Source: an uncultured Acidimicrobiales bacterium (GTDB lineage: Bacteria > Actinomycetota > Acidimicrobiia > Acidimicrobiales > SZUA-35). From it: a DNA stretch of 64,000 bases. Shown in pieces: positions 52,543 through 60,522 of the stretch. Every line of letters begins with the position of its first letter. Within the stretch, counting starts at the first letter, position 1. The position numbers and the translations under genes were made by a program. The notes beneath the pieces are model-generated. The model ran no database searches. It had not been told where the DNA came from and was given only the letters and a program-made list of their open reading frames with translations. The stretch is taken from the NCBI GenBank assembly GCA_938002965.1, contig CALKZY010000019.1, forward strand, positions 56,973 through 120,972, in the 5' to 3' direction.

Positions 52543-52764
52543 ATGATTGCACTTGGCAGTGCTCAATTCGCCCAGATCGGCGCTGCAGTCCAACTTGCAC
52601 CGGGGGCTTTTCTACTAATTGCTCTGGCCATTTGCGCTGCTCCGTTCGCCGCGCTCTATGCCCTGGAGCTCATCGTTGACAAAGCTCAAGGCAAAACCAC
52701 GACGGCGGTCATTGTCATACTGACCTACGCCATGATTTGCCTAGCAGCTATCGCCAGCATCTAG
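52543..52764 (+). CDS. Small two-TM membrane protein, unknown function
   Basis: A 73-residue protein: a short amphipathic start, TM1 (APGAFLLIALAICAAPFAAL), a charged loop (ELIVDKAQGKTTT) and TM2 (AVIVILTYAMICLAAIASI). ATG 52543 has a strong GGGAGGGGAAG upstream; the frame can be read from 52423, but that part includes the hairpin and inverted repeat. It is divergent from the excisionase-like HTH gene and shares its control region. The size and topology would suit a small membrane toxin or holin-like peptide, but no motif supports that. Confidence 0.65.
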   Translation: MIALGSAQFAQIGAAVQLAPGAFLLIALAICAAPFAALYALELIVDKAQGKTTTAVIVILTYAMICLAAIASI

Positions 52765-52769
52765 AAGCG

Positions 52770-52817
52770 AAGGGCGGCGGCCGGTACACGATTGCTGGTA
52801 CACGGTCGCCGCCCCTT
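52770..52817. terminator. Bidirectional terminator-like hairpin
   Basis: AAGGGCGGCGGCCGGTAC pairs with GTACACGGTCGCCGCCCCTT across a short loop, with one bulge and a few mismatches. It lies exactly in the gap between the convergent small-membrane-protein and acyl-CoA dehydrogenase genes. The A-rich left and T-rich right edges suit termination in both directions. Confidence 0.6.
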
Positions 52818-52829
52818 GTGAGGGCGCTA

Positions 52830-54029
52830 CTACTTGGGTATCTCGCTCCAGGGGACCTCTTTGTCCACCCGAACGTCGCCCGGTAGGCCGAGAACTCGCT
52901 CGCCCAAAATGTTGCGCATGATCTCCGACGTGCCGCCCTCGATGGTGTTGGCTCGGGAACGTAGGAACTGACCGCTGTAGTTGGTGGCGCCCATGACTTC
53001 CTCGCTGCGGACCATTGGGTAACCGGTCTCGTGCAACATGCCGTTGGACCCCTGGAGATCAAGGCAGATCTCGAAGATCCGCTGGTTCATTTCGGCCGAC
53101 ATCAACTTGCCCACCGACCCAATGGGCCCGGCCTCGCGGTTGGCCTTGGCCACAACTTTCAGGCGTTGATTGGTCCAGCGAAGCACCTCGGCTTCGGCCC
53201 AAAGGCGGGTCACCTTGTCGCCCATAACCTTACGGGTGGCCGGATCGAGGTCGTCCTTGGTCTTGTTCCAAAGGTTTGTCAGGAACCTGATGGGCCCGCC
53301 GCCTCGGCCTGAGGAGCCGCCACCCAAGGCAACGCGCTCATTCATAAGGGTGGTGATGGCTACCATCCAGCCTTCGCCTTCACCACCCAGACGCTGATCG
53401 TCGTTGATCCGAACGTCGGTCATAAAGACCTCGTTGAATTCGGCTTCGCCGGTGATCTGGAACAGCGGCCGGACTTCGACGCCTGGGGCGTGCATGTCGA
53501 TCACGAAATAGGAGAGCCCCTTGTGTTTCGGGGCGTCGGGGTTTGTCCGAGTCAGAAGCATGCCGTAATTCGACGTGTGGGCCAGTGTGGTCCACACCTT
53601 CTGGCCGTTAACGATCCACTCGTCGCCATCGCGCATGGCCCGACTGGGAATCCCGGCCACATCAGACCCGTGGGTGGGTTCGGAGAACAGCTGACACCAG
53701 ATGTCCTCGCCAGTGAAGATTTTCTTTAGATGCTTCTCGTGCATCTCCTCGGTGCCGTACTGCAAGACAACGGGTGCCCCCATTCCAATGCCGATGGGGT
53801 TAATCATCAGGTCGTGGTAGGGAACTTTCGCTTCGCGGAACAGGTCGTCGACGATGGTCTGCTTGCCTCGCCCCAGTCCCAGACCACCTTTGCCCTCGGG
53901 GAAGTAGACCATGGCAAGCCCGGCATCGAACTGGGCGCTACGGAAAGTGAACTGATCGGTGGAGTGAGGATCGACCTCCGTCAGCAGTGCCTTTGTCCGT
54001 TCCCGCAGTTCATCATCGGTAATCGTCAT
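52830..54029 (-). CDS. Acyl-CoA dehydrogenase
   Basis: A 399-residue flavoprotein: IWCQLFSEPTHGSDVAGIPS, WIVNGQKVWTTLAHTSNYGM, FNEVFMTDVRINDDQRLGG and GGTSEIMRNILGERVLGLPG. It is of the same subgroup as 19753-20970 but has no adjacent partner for CoA activation. ATG 54029. The gene is probably monocistronic between the small membrane protein (convergent) and the GNAT gene (same strand, 82 bp upstream). Confidence 0.92.
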   Translation of the reverse strand: MTITDDELRERTKALLTEVDPHSTDQFTFRSAQFDAGLAMVYFPEGKGGLGLGRGKQTIVDDLFREAKVPYHDLMINPIGIGMGAPVVLQYGTEEMHEKHLKKIFTGEDIWCQLFSEPTHGSDVAGIPSRAMRDGDEWIVNGQKVWTTLAHTSNYGMLLTRTNPDAPKHKGLSYFVIDMHAPGVEVRPLFQITGEAEFNEVFMTDVRINDDQRLGGEGEGWMVAITTLMNERVALGGGSSGRGGGPIRFLTNLWNKTKDDLDPATRKVMGDKVTRLWAEAEVLRWTNQRLKVVAKANREAGPIGSVGKLMSAEMNQRIFEICLDLQGSNGMLHETGYPMVRSEEVMGATNYSGQFLRSRANTIEGGTSEIMRNILGERVLGLPGDVRVDKEVPWSEIPK

Positions 54030-54111
54030 GGGCCCATTCTGGCATCGACCTACGACGGCCGACCACTCAGCGGCGATGCCAGCAAGGCCTCACGTTTCGG
54101 CCCTCGACGAA

Positions 54112-54681
54112 TTAGGCGACCCACTGTTGCCGTCGGACTTGCCAAATGTCCTGGCTGCCGGTGTGAGCTGGCGCTGTCTTGGGTGATGGGCGGTTGGCGA
54201 TGAGGCGAAAACCAAGGCGTCGGGGCACGGCGGCGCTAGCCACATTGTCGGGGTCGTGGTGGATCTCGACATGATCGATTCCCGGTTGCGCAAGCGCCAT
54301 TGTGGTGAGGGCCCGCGTCGACTCGGTGATATAGCCCTGCCCGGTGGCATCTGGTGCCAGCCAATAGCCGATTTCGACGCCGCCTGGCCCAATGCGGCGA
54401 TGAACCCCAGTGCCGCCGATGGCCGCGCCTTGTTCGCCGTTGGTGTTGTTGAGGAAGATGCCGTATACGGCGTCGTTTCCAGCCAGCCGATGCTGCTCCC
54501 ATGACTCGATCAGCAATCGACGTTCGTCATCGGGAAACGGCTCCAAGCCAGCCCAGTCCATCCACGGCTTTATGTGATCCAGGCTTCGAAGTACCACGTC
54601 GCGAATGACAGGCACGTCATCGCCCAACCAAGATCTAAGTGTCAGTCGTTCAGTCGTGATCTGGTGGGGAAGTCGGGCCAT
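54112..54681 (-). CDS. GNAT N-acetyltransferase, RimJ/RimL-like
   Basis: A 189-residue acetyltransferase: ITTERLTLRSWLGDDVPVIR at the start, VEIGYWLAPDATGQGYITES with the acetyl-CoA pyrophosphate loop (ATGQGY), and IDHVEIHHDPDNVASAAVPRRLGF minus its first residues. The substrate may be a protein N-terminus or a small amine. ATG 54681 (MARLPHQ) is chosen; the long upstream extension to 54948 lies inside the antisense of the histidine kinase gene. Confidence 0.86.
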   Translation of the reverse strand: MARLPHQITTERLTLRSWLGDDVPVIRDVVLRSLDHIKPWMDWAGLEPFPDDERRLLIESWEQHRLAGNDAVYGIFLNNTNGEQGAAIGGTGVHRRIGPGGVEIGYWLAPDATGQGYITESTRALTTMALAQPGIDHVEIHHDPDNVASAAVPRRLGFRLIANRPSPKTAPAHTGSQDIWQVRRQQWVA

Positions 54682-54721
54682 GGCAGAAACCGTAGCTCGT
54701 GGCCTGCCAACGGGTTTGGTG

Positions 54722-56197
54722 TTATCGACCGGTAGGACTCGGTCCGAATCGTACGGTGAATTCGGCCCCGCCGTCAGAGGATCGACCAACCTCGATGTTG
54801 GCTCCGTGGCGCTCGGAGATGGCTTTGACCAGGGCCAGGCCGAGGCCGGTTCCGCCGGAGTGGCGGTCACGGGCTTCACTGAGGCGGCTGAACCGTTCGA
54901 AGATCTTGTCGGCCTGCTCGGGGGCGACCCCGGGCCCGTCATCGGCAACGACTAGAACCGGGTCGCCTTCCGGGCAGTGCTCAACAGTCACCACCACTGA
55001 GTCGGCGTGCCGGCAGGCGTTGTCGACCAGGTTGGCAACTAGGCGGCGCAGCTGTCTGGCCGATCCGTGGACTGAAGGAGCGATGTCCGAACTTACAACC
55101 TTGACGGTGGCTCGACCGTCGAGTTCGGCCCGCGCCGCCTCCGCCTGCGCCAACTCGACCAAGTCGACATCCTCCCAGCTGTCGTGGCCGCTGTCCTCGT
55201 CGAGTCGTGCCAACTCCAGGAGGTCTCCTATCAAGTCGTCAAGTCGGTCACTCTCGGCCACGATGTCCGATGCCAGGCCGCGGGCTCGTTCCAGGTCGGA
55301 ATGACGGTGGATTAGTTCGGCTGCCGTCCGCAGCGTGGCCAGAGGACTGCGAAGCTCGTGGGAGGCGTCGGCAGAGAACTGGCGTTGGCGCTCATCTCCT
55401 CGCTGGAGCCGGGCCAACATGCGGTTCATGACAACTGCCAACTCCGACACTTCATCGCCCGAAGACGGCACCGGAACTCGCTGCTCCAGGTTGGCTGATG
55501 AGATCTTGTTGACCCGGGCCGTGATGGACACCACCGGCTTTAGCGCCCGACCCACCAGCCACCAAGCCAACGCAGCGAAGGTTGTCAAGAGCAAGGGAAC
55601 GATCAACAGCAATGCGTCTTGGAGAGCATCCACCGATGCCTCGATGGCGTCGAGCGACGTGGCACCTACCAGTAGCGGTTCACCGGACTCGGCTGCCATA
55701 AGTTCAGGGTCGTTGAAGTACAGCTCTGGATCGATCACCCCGAACTGAACGTCGTCGAGGACGCCGGCCAGCTCGGCGTCCTCTAGGGGTTCTTGTGAAA
55801 CCGGGTCGATCAACTGGATGACCTCTCCCGATGTCGGGTCGAGAACGAGGGTGGCGAAGGCTTCGTCCTCAAGCAGAACATCGCCGTAGGCCATGCCGTC
55901 AGCGTCCTGAAGGAAGCTGCCTAGCTCGGCCTCTTGTCCGGCTACCTCGAAGTCGGATGGTCCGGCGAACGTCGTGACGTAGGAGTCGAAGTCGGCTTCG
56001 AAGGCAAGGTCGGCATAGGCCTGTTCCAAATCCAGCGCCTGTTCTTCTAGAGCGGCGGAAAGCGTTTCTTCGGCGGTGGACAACAGGTCGGCGCGAACGA
56101 GTGTGAGGATGGCCAGGCTGGCGACGACCAATGTCACGGCTACTAGCGCGGTGGCCAGCGCAGTAATGCGAAACCGGATCGACCGGAGCAACTTCAC
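54722..56197 (-). CDS. Sensor histidine kinase with acidic extracytoplasmic domain
   Basis: A 491-residue kinase. TM1 is at about 9-35 and TM2 at about 192-215; between them is an about 155-residue extracytoplasmic domain that is very rich in Asp and Glu. HAMP follows (PVVSITARVNKISSANLEQR), then the H-box FSADASHELRSPLATLRTA, the N-box RLVANLVDNACRHAD, G1 VVADDGPGV and G2 HSGGTGLGLALVKAI. It autophosphorylates and passes phosphate to the response regulator whose stop overlaps its start (ATGA at 56194-56197). The acidic sensor suggests cations or envelope stress as a signal, which is inference. Confidence 0.94.
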   Translation of the reverse strand: MKLLRSIRFRITALATALVAVTLVVASLAILTLVRADLLSTAEETLSAALEEQALDLEQAYADLAFEADFDSYVTTFAGPSDFEVAGQEAELGSFLQDADGMAYGDVLLEDEAFATLVLDPTSGEVIQLIDPVSQEPLEDAELAGVLDDVQFGVIDPELYFNDPELMAAESGEPLLVGATSLDAIEASVDALQDALLLIVPLLLTTFAALAWWLVGRALKPVVSITARVNKISSANLEQRVPVPSSGDEVSELAVVMNRMLARLQRGDERQRQFSADASHELRSPLATLRTAAELIHRHSDLERARGLASDIVAESDRLDDLIGDLLELARLDEDSGHDSWEDVDLVELAQAEAARAELDGRATVKVVSSDIAPSVHGSARQLRRLVANLVDNACRHADSVVVTVEHCPEGDPVLVVADDGPGVAPEQADKIFERFSRLSEARDRHSGGTGLGLALVKAISERHGANIEVGRSSDGGAEFTVRFGPSPTGR

Positions 56198-56925
56198 CGT
56201 TGGTCGTCCTGGCCGAAGTCCAGATCGTTTGCCAGTCGATACCCGGCACCTCTTACGGTTGTGATGATGGGCCGGTAGCCCTCCGAGGCAAAGGGGTCGT
56301 CGATCTTCTGGCGTAGGTAGCGAATGTAGACCTCGACCACGTTGGAGGCCGGTTCGTCGTCCATTCCCCAGACCCGGTCCAGGAGTTCCTGACGGGACAC
56401 CACACAGCCATCAGCCCGTATCAAGGCTTCGAGCAGGGCGAACTCTCGCCGCGACAGGTCGATGGTTCGGCCGTGCCTGGTCACCTCTGATAGAGCAGGA
56501 TCCAAGCGTAGCGATCCGCAGCAGAGCACGGCGGGACGGGCTGGAGCACCGCGTCGAACAAGAGCTCGTAGCCTGGCCGCCAATACGACCAATGAGAATG
56601 GTTTGCGGAGGTAGTCATCGGCCCCCATGTCGAGTGCCTCAGCCTCGTCGAACTCGCCGTCTTTGGCCGTCAACATGAGCACGGGCGTCCAGTCCTCCGC
56701 TTCTCGCAGCTCTCGACAGACCTGGTAGCCGTTCTTCTCCGGCAACATGATGTCGAGCACGATGGCGTCATAGACCCCTTCGGTGGCCCGCCACAGGCCC
56801 GACACGCCGTCACACTCCAGGTCGACGTCGATCCCGTCTTCTTGCCGCAGGCCTTCTTGTACCAGCCGGGCCAGCCGGTCCTCGTCTTCAACCAATAGAA
56901 CGCGCACAAATGCAGTGTGCGACAT
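56194..56925 (-). CDS. OmpR/PhoB-family response regulator
   Basis: A 243-residue regulator. The receiver domain has LLVEDED, the phospho-acceptor in AIVLDIMLPEKNGYQ, and VLMLTAKD with the Lys of YLRKPFSLVVL. The C-terminal winged helix reads LSRREFALLEALIRADGCVV, SRQELLDRVWG and VEVYIRYLRQKID. ATG 56925 is the longest start; GTG 56907 (VRVLLVEDE) matches the usual family N-terminus better. It is coupled to the kinase by a four-base overlap and divergent from the acidic secreted protein gene, a likely target. Confidence 0.94.
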   Translation of the reverse strand: MSHTAFVRVLLVEDEDRLARLVQEGLRQEDGIDVDLECDGVSGLWRATEGVYDAIVLDIMLPEKNGYQVCRELREAEDWTPVLMLTAKDGEFDEAEALDMGADDYLRKPFSLVVLAARLRALVRRGAPARPAVLCCGSLRLDPALSEVTRHGRTIDLSRREFALLEALIRADGCVVSRQELLDRVWGMDDEPASNVVEVYIRYLRQKIDDPFASEGYRPIITTVRGAGYRLANDLDFGQDDQR

Positions 56926-56930
56926 CGACT

Positions 56931-56949
56931 ATGAGAGTTTCATGAGAGT
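56931..56949. promoter_or_regulatory. Direct repeat ATGAGAGT-N3-ATGAGAGT, candidate response-regulator box
   Basis: Two identical 8-bp sites at 56931-56938 and 56942-56949 have an 11-bp period, one helical turn, the standard spacing for OmpR-family dimers. They lie just upstream of the response-regulator gene. A related inverted copy (ACGAGAGTC on the minus strand) is at 56995-57003, nearer to the acidic-protein gene. Autoregulation and control of the divergent gene are inferred. Confidence 0.55.
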
Positions 56950-57071
56950 GCCTTGGGTGGTCCAATCGATTCCTCATGTTGGCTTTGTCATGATGACTCT
57001 CGTCAGCCCGAGAAGTTCGGGCGAATCTCCCTTGATTCACGACTGATTAGACACAGGAGACGGAGAAAAAC

Positions 57072-58028
57072 ATGAATGACCAGACGTATTCATCCGGACC
57101 GGGCAAGAAGATGCTTCCGCGGATGCTGGGGGCGGTAGCCGGAACGGGCCTGCTAGTTGGTGGTGTGGTTGTCGCCTTGGGCGGCGCCGCCTCGGCTGAC
57201 AAGCCTGCAGTGATTGAGAACCGAGCAGCTGACCAGGGTGAGCTGGTTGTTGAGTCTTCCGACGGTGAGGCTGTCTTGCTCGACGGCGACGCCGAGGTGT
57301 ATCTCGATGACGAACTCGGTGAGGCCGATATCGAGTTGTTCGCAGCCTACGACCAGTGCTTGTCTGATGCTGGTGTACCGGTCTTCGAGACGTGGTCCGA
57401 GGCTGACGATGGCGCCGAGTACGAGGTCAATGCTGACGAGGTGCTCGAGGCCGAGTGGCTTGAAGAGGACTGGGAGGAATTCGACAATGAGCACCAAGCT
57501 GCCTTCGAGTCGTGCGAGCCCATCCTCGATGATCTGAGCGCCGAGATGTTTATCGAAGAACTGTCACTTGAAGACGAAGAAGTCTTTGCCGCCTACGGCC
57601 AGTGCCTGTCCGATGCCGGTGTGCCGGTCTTTGAGGTTGATGGCCCGGGCGAGGCTGAGTCGTTCATTGTCACCGAAGGAGACGAAATGCTCGAAGGTGA
57701 GATTCTCGAAGGTGAGGAGTGGGCAGTTCTCGACGATGCCTTTGCCGAATGCGATCCAATCCTGGGAAGCATAAGTGGTGAGGTCATCTTCAGCGAGGCC
57801 ATCGCTGGCGATGACAGCGACGGCTTCGAAGTCGAAATGCTCCATGCCGAGATGTCTGATGGCGAGATGGTCGAGCTTGACGCTGCGTTCGAGGAGTTCG
57901 AGGGGTGCCTTGCCGATGCTGGCATCGATGTTCACGAAAGCGACGGTGTTGAGTCGTTTGCCATCGCCGATGAGGACATCGACTCGATTGAGTCCTGCCA
58001 AGCGATCCTCGAATCCATCGGCCGCTGA
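57072..58028 (+). CDS. Secreted, highly acidic protein with three Cys-pair repeats
   Basis: A 318-residue exported protein with a Sec signal (LGAVAGTGLLVGGVVVALGG, cleavage near AASA-DK at 42/43). The mature part is rich in Glu and Asp. It consists of three tandem repeats, each with the core F-x-x-Y/F-x-x-C-L-x-D-A-G-[VI]-x-V and a second Cys before a [PA]IL motif. The Cys pairs are 96/148, 178/227 and 279/309; repeats 1 and 2 share QCLSDAGVPVFE. I recognise no family. GGAGACGGAG lies before ATG 57072. It is divergent from the two-component genes and is followed by a strong hairpin. Cation binding or signal presentation is a guess from charge only. Confidence 0.85.
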   Translation: MNDQTYSSGPGKKMLPRMLGAVAGTGLLVGGVVVALGGAASADKPAVIENRAADQGELVVESSDGEAVLLDGDAEVYLDDELGEADIELFAAYDQCLSDAGVPVFETWSEADDGAEYEVNADEVLEAEWLEEDWEEFDNEHQAAFESCEPILDDLSAEMFIEELSLEDEEVFAAYGQCLSDAGVPVFEVDGPGEAESFIVTEGDEMLEGEILEGEEWAVLDDAFAECDPILGSISGEVIFSEAIAGDDSDGFEVEMLHAEMSDGEMVELDAAFEEFEGCLADAGIDVHESDGVESFAIADEDIDSIESCQAILESIGR

Positions 58029-58058
58029 CCGGCGGACATATTCGCCTCTCTGAACGAT

Positions 58059-58093
58059 GAGCCCGGCTTGCTGTCAATCAGCAGGTCGGGCTC
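58059..58093 (+). terminator. Strong stem-loop after the acidic secreted protein gene
   Basis: GAGCCCGGCTTGCTG, loop TCAAT, CAGCAGGTCGGGCTC: a 15-bp stem with all positions paired, two of them G-U. It begins about 30 bp after the stop of the secreted-protein gene. There is no T-run, as is common for actinobacterial terminators. It ends about 25 bp before the permease start. Confidence 0.65.
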
Positions 58094-58117
58094 TGATCGC
58101 GTACCCACCGGTACGAT

Positions 58118-59380
58118 GTGTCGATGTCGCAGGGGCAGTTGGAACGCAAGCTGGGCGTATCCGACGCCGTTGTCATCGGCGCTGGATCCATGATCGGCGC
58201 AGGAGTATTCGCAGCCTGGGCCCCTGCTGCCGAAGCGGCAGGCAACGGTCTGCTCATTGCCTTGGCTGTCGCCGCCGCCGTTGCCTTCGCCAACGCCACC
58301 TCGTCGGCCCAGTTGGCTGCTATCCACCCGGTTTCGGGTGGCACCTATGTGTACGGTCGCCGTCAGCTCGGCGAGGGTTGGGGACATCTGGCCGGTTGGG
58401 GCTTTGTGGTCGGCAAGACATGCTCGCGTGCCGCCATGGCGCTGACGGTTGGGGCCTACATGTGGCCTGGCCGGGAGCAATTGGTGGCGGCGCTGGCGGT
58501 CGTGGGCATTGCTGTGGTGAACATCGGCGGCTTGAGCCGGACGGTGGCGGTGACCAAAGTGCTGTTGGCAGTGTCGCTGGCGGCCCTGGCCGTGGTTGTG
58601 GTGACAGGTTGGACCAACGACTCGACTGATCTAGGGCGACTGGCCCCGGTTGAAACCGATCCTTTGGGGGTGCTTCGGGCTGCCGGCTTCATGTTCTTCG
58701 CCTTTGCCGGTTACGCCAGGATCGCCACGTTGGGCGAAGAGGTGCGTGAACCGGCCAAGACAATTCCGCGAGCTATCCCCTTGGCTCTTGGCTTGGTCCT
58801 AGTGGTGTATGTCGTGGTCGGGGTGACAGCCATTGCTGCGGTTGACATCGAGGCGATGGCCACAGGTGATGCTCCGCTGCGTCAGGTTTTGCTGGCCGAT
58901 GGAAGCAGCGACGGTTCGCTGTCATCTCTGATTGCCAGGGTCGGAGCAGGTATCGCTGCGCTCGGCGTGCTGCTGAATTTGATTCCCGGAATATCCCGGG
59001 TTGTTCTGGCCATGGCTCGCAACGGTGAGTTGCCTCGCTGGTTTTCCCATATCGATGGTGGACGTTCGCTGCCTCTTCGAGCCGAGTTGGCGGTGACAGT
59101 CGTTGCCGTCGGGGTTGTTCTCATCTTGGACCTGCGGAGTGCCATCGCCGTATCTGGCGTGGCGGTCCTTACCTATTACGCGGTCACCAACGCAGCAGCA
59201 ATCAGTCTTAGTGCTGACCAGCGGCGGTGGCCAATCGGCTTGGCGGTTGCTGGCCTGGTCGGATGTTTGGTGCTGATTTTGGCCTTGCCAGCCAGCGCCT
59301 TCGTGGGTGGACTGGTGGTTCTGGCATCGGGCGTAGTTGTTCGACGTTTAGTCCCCAGTACTAGTTCTGGCTGGTCTTAG
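58118..59380 (+). CDS. APC-superfamily amino acid permease
   Basis: A 420-residue transporter with about 12 hydrophobic segments. The N-terminal motif DAVVIGAGSMIGAGVFAAW is the APC substrate-backbone loop (GxG in TM1), and FAGYARIATLGEEVREPAKT is the conserved TM6-loop signature. It likely takes up an amino acid or amine. GTG 58118 and ATG 58124 are alternative starts. It is convergent with, and tail-overlaps by four bases, the DAO-family oxidase gene, which may act on the imported compound. Confidence 0.9.
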   Translation: MSMSQGQLERKLGVSDAVVIGAGSMIGAGVFAAWAPAAEAAGNGLLIALAVAAAVAFANATSSAQLAAIHPVSGGTYVYGRRQLGEGWGHLAGWGFVVGKTCSRAAMALTVGAYMWPGREQLVAALAVVGIAVVNIGGLSRTVAVTKVLLAVSLAALAVVVVTGWTNDSTDLGRLAPVETDPLGVLRAAGFMFFAFAGYARIATLGEEVREPAKTIPRAIPLALGLVLVVYVVVGVTAIAAVDIEAMATGDAPLRQVLLADGSSDGSLSSLIARVGAGIAALGVLLNLIPGISRVVLAMARNGELPRWFSHIDGGRSLPLRAELAVTVVAVGVVLILDLRSAIAVSGVAVLTYYAVTNAAAISLSADQRRWPIGLAVAGLVGCLVLILALPASAFVGGLVVLASGVVVRRLVPSTSSGWS

Positions 59381-60522
59381 CGCCTTGGAGCAAGATCGGC
59401 TTCAGTCAGACCCAGTTGCGTGAGCGACGACGGTAAGCGCTGACCTCTGATGAGGGCTGCCGCCACCTCTCCAGCGGCGGCACTGGAAACAATGCCACAG
59501 CCACCCTGGCCCACCATCCACAGGAGCCCTTCGACCGAGTCGTCCCAGCCGAAGACCGGGTTCCGATCGGGGGCGAAGGTACGGAGTCCGGTCCAGGTCG
59601 TGTTGACCGACCGCAACTCAAGCGTTGTGAGGTGATTGATGTTGTCGATGGCCAGGGCTACGTCGAGCTCCTCCGGCTTGGCGTCGCACGGCTCGGTCGG
59701 ATTCTCCTCCGAGAGCGAGCACAGAAGCTGGCCTCCCGCTTCGGGCTTGAAATAGCAGGTTCGGTCGGCGATCTGGGAGTACACGAACGGCCAATCTGAT
59801 GGGTCGGCGGAGATCGGGCTGGTGAACGCCGTCCGCCGATTTGGAGTCAAGCCCACCGGCTGTGCTCCGGCCAGAAACCCAACGACATCGCCCCAAGCGC
59901 CGGCGGCGTTGATCACCACGGTGGCACCGACCGAACCGGCGGTAGTGGCGATGGTCCAGTCGTCGTCGTTCCGAGACAGCGCGGTGACCCGAGCCGACCG
60001 ACGAACCTGTGCGCCGTGGTTTCGCGCCCGTCGCAAATACAGCTGATGCAGGGCCATCACATCCAGTGATGCGGCCGTTGGTTCATAAACTCCGACGGAG
60101 ACGAACTCGGGGTTTAGCATCGGCGCCAGCTCGTACAACTCGTCTTCGTCGACCAGGCGTACCGGCGATGTGATCCTGGCAGCCTGTTCAGCCTCGGCTT
60201 CGAGGACCGGGCGTTCGGCCTCACCGCCGACCTTCAACACGGGCAGCGGGTCGAGGAGCGGAGCGTCCAGTTCAGGGTGTTCAGCTTCCAGAAACGGCCG
60301 TGACGCTGTGGCCAACCGATGGAAGACCGGGCCACCCTCGTTCTCAACAAAGATGGCGGCTGAGCGCGACGTGCTGTGATGGGCCAACTCGTTTTCTTGT
60401 TCGAGGATGACTACCGAGTGAGTGTCGGCAACAGCTCGGGCCGCCGACACCCCGGCGATACCGCCACCGATGACGGCAACGTCGAAGAAGGCCGGTCCAC
60501 TAGAGGCTTCCGTCGTTGACAT
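59377..60522 (-). CDS. FAD-dependent DAO-family oxidoreductase (D-amino acid/glycine oxidase-like)
   Basis: A 381-residue flavoprotein. The dinucleotide motif is VAVIGGGIAGVSAARAVADT. The flavin region LAHHSTSRSAAIF, the GATVVINAAGAWGDVVGF block and the C-terminal GLLWMVGQGGCGIVSSAAAG identify the DAO fold. It probably oxidises an amino acid or N-methyl amine to an imine with release of H2O2 or via an electron carrier. ATG 60522 overlaps by one base the stop of the ornithine-cyclodeaminase-like gene, so the two are coupled. Confidence 0.9.
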   Translation of the reverse strand: MSTTEASSGPAFFDVAVIGGGIAGVSAARAVADTHSVVILEQENELAHHSTSRSAAIFVENEGGPVFHRLATASRPFLEAEHPELDAPLLDPLPVLKVGGEAERPVLEAEAEQAARITSPVRLVDEDELYELAPMLNPEFVSVGVYEPTAASLDVMALHQLYLRRARNHGAQVRRSARVTALSRNDDDWTIATTAGSVGATVVINAAGAWGDVVGFLAGAQPVGLTPNRRTAFTSPISADPSDWPFVYSQIADRTCYFKPEAGGQLLCSLSEENPTEPCDAKPEELDVALAIDNINHLTTLELRSVNTTWTGLRTFAPDRNPVFGWDDSVEGLLWMVGQGGCGIVSSAAAGEVAAALIRGQRLPSSLTQLGLTEADLAPRR

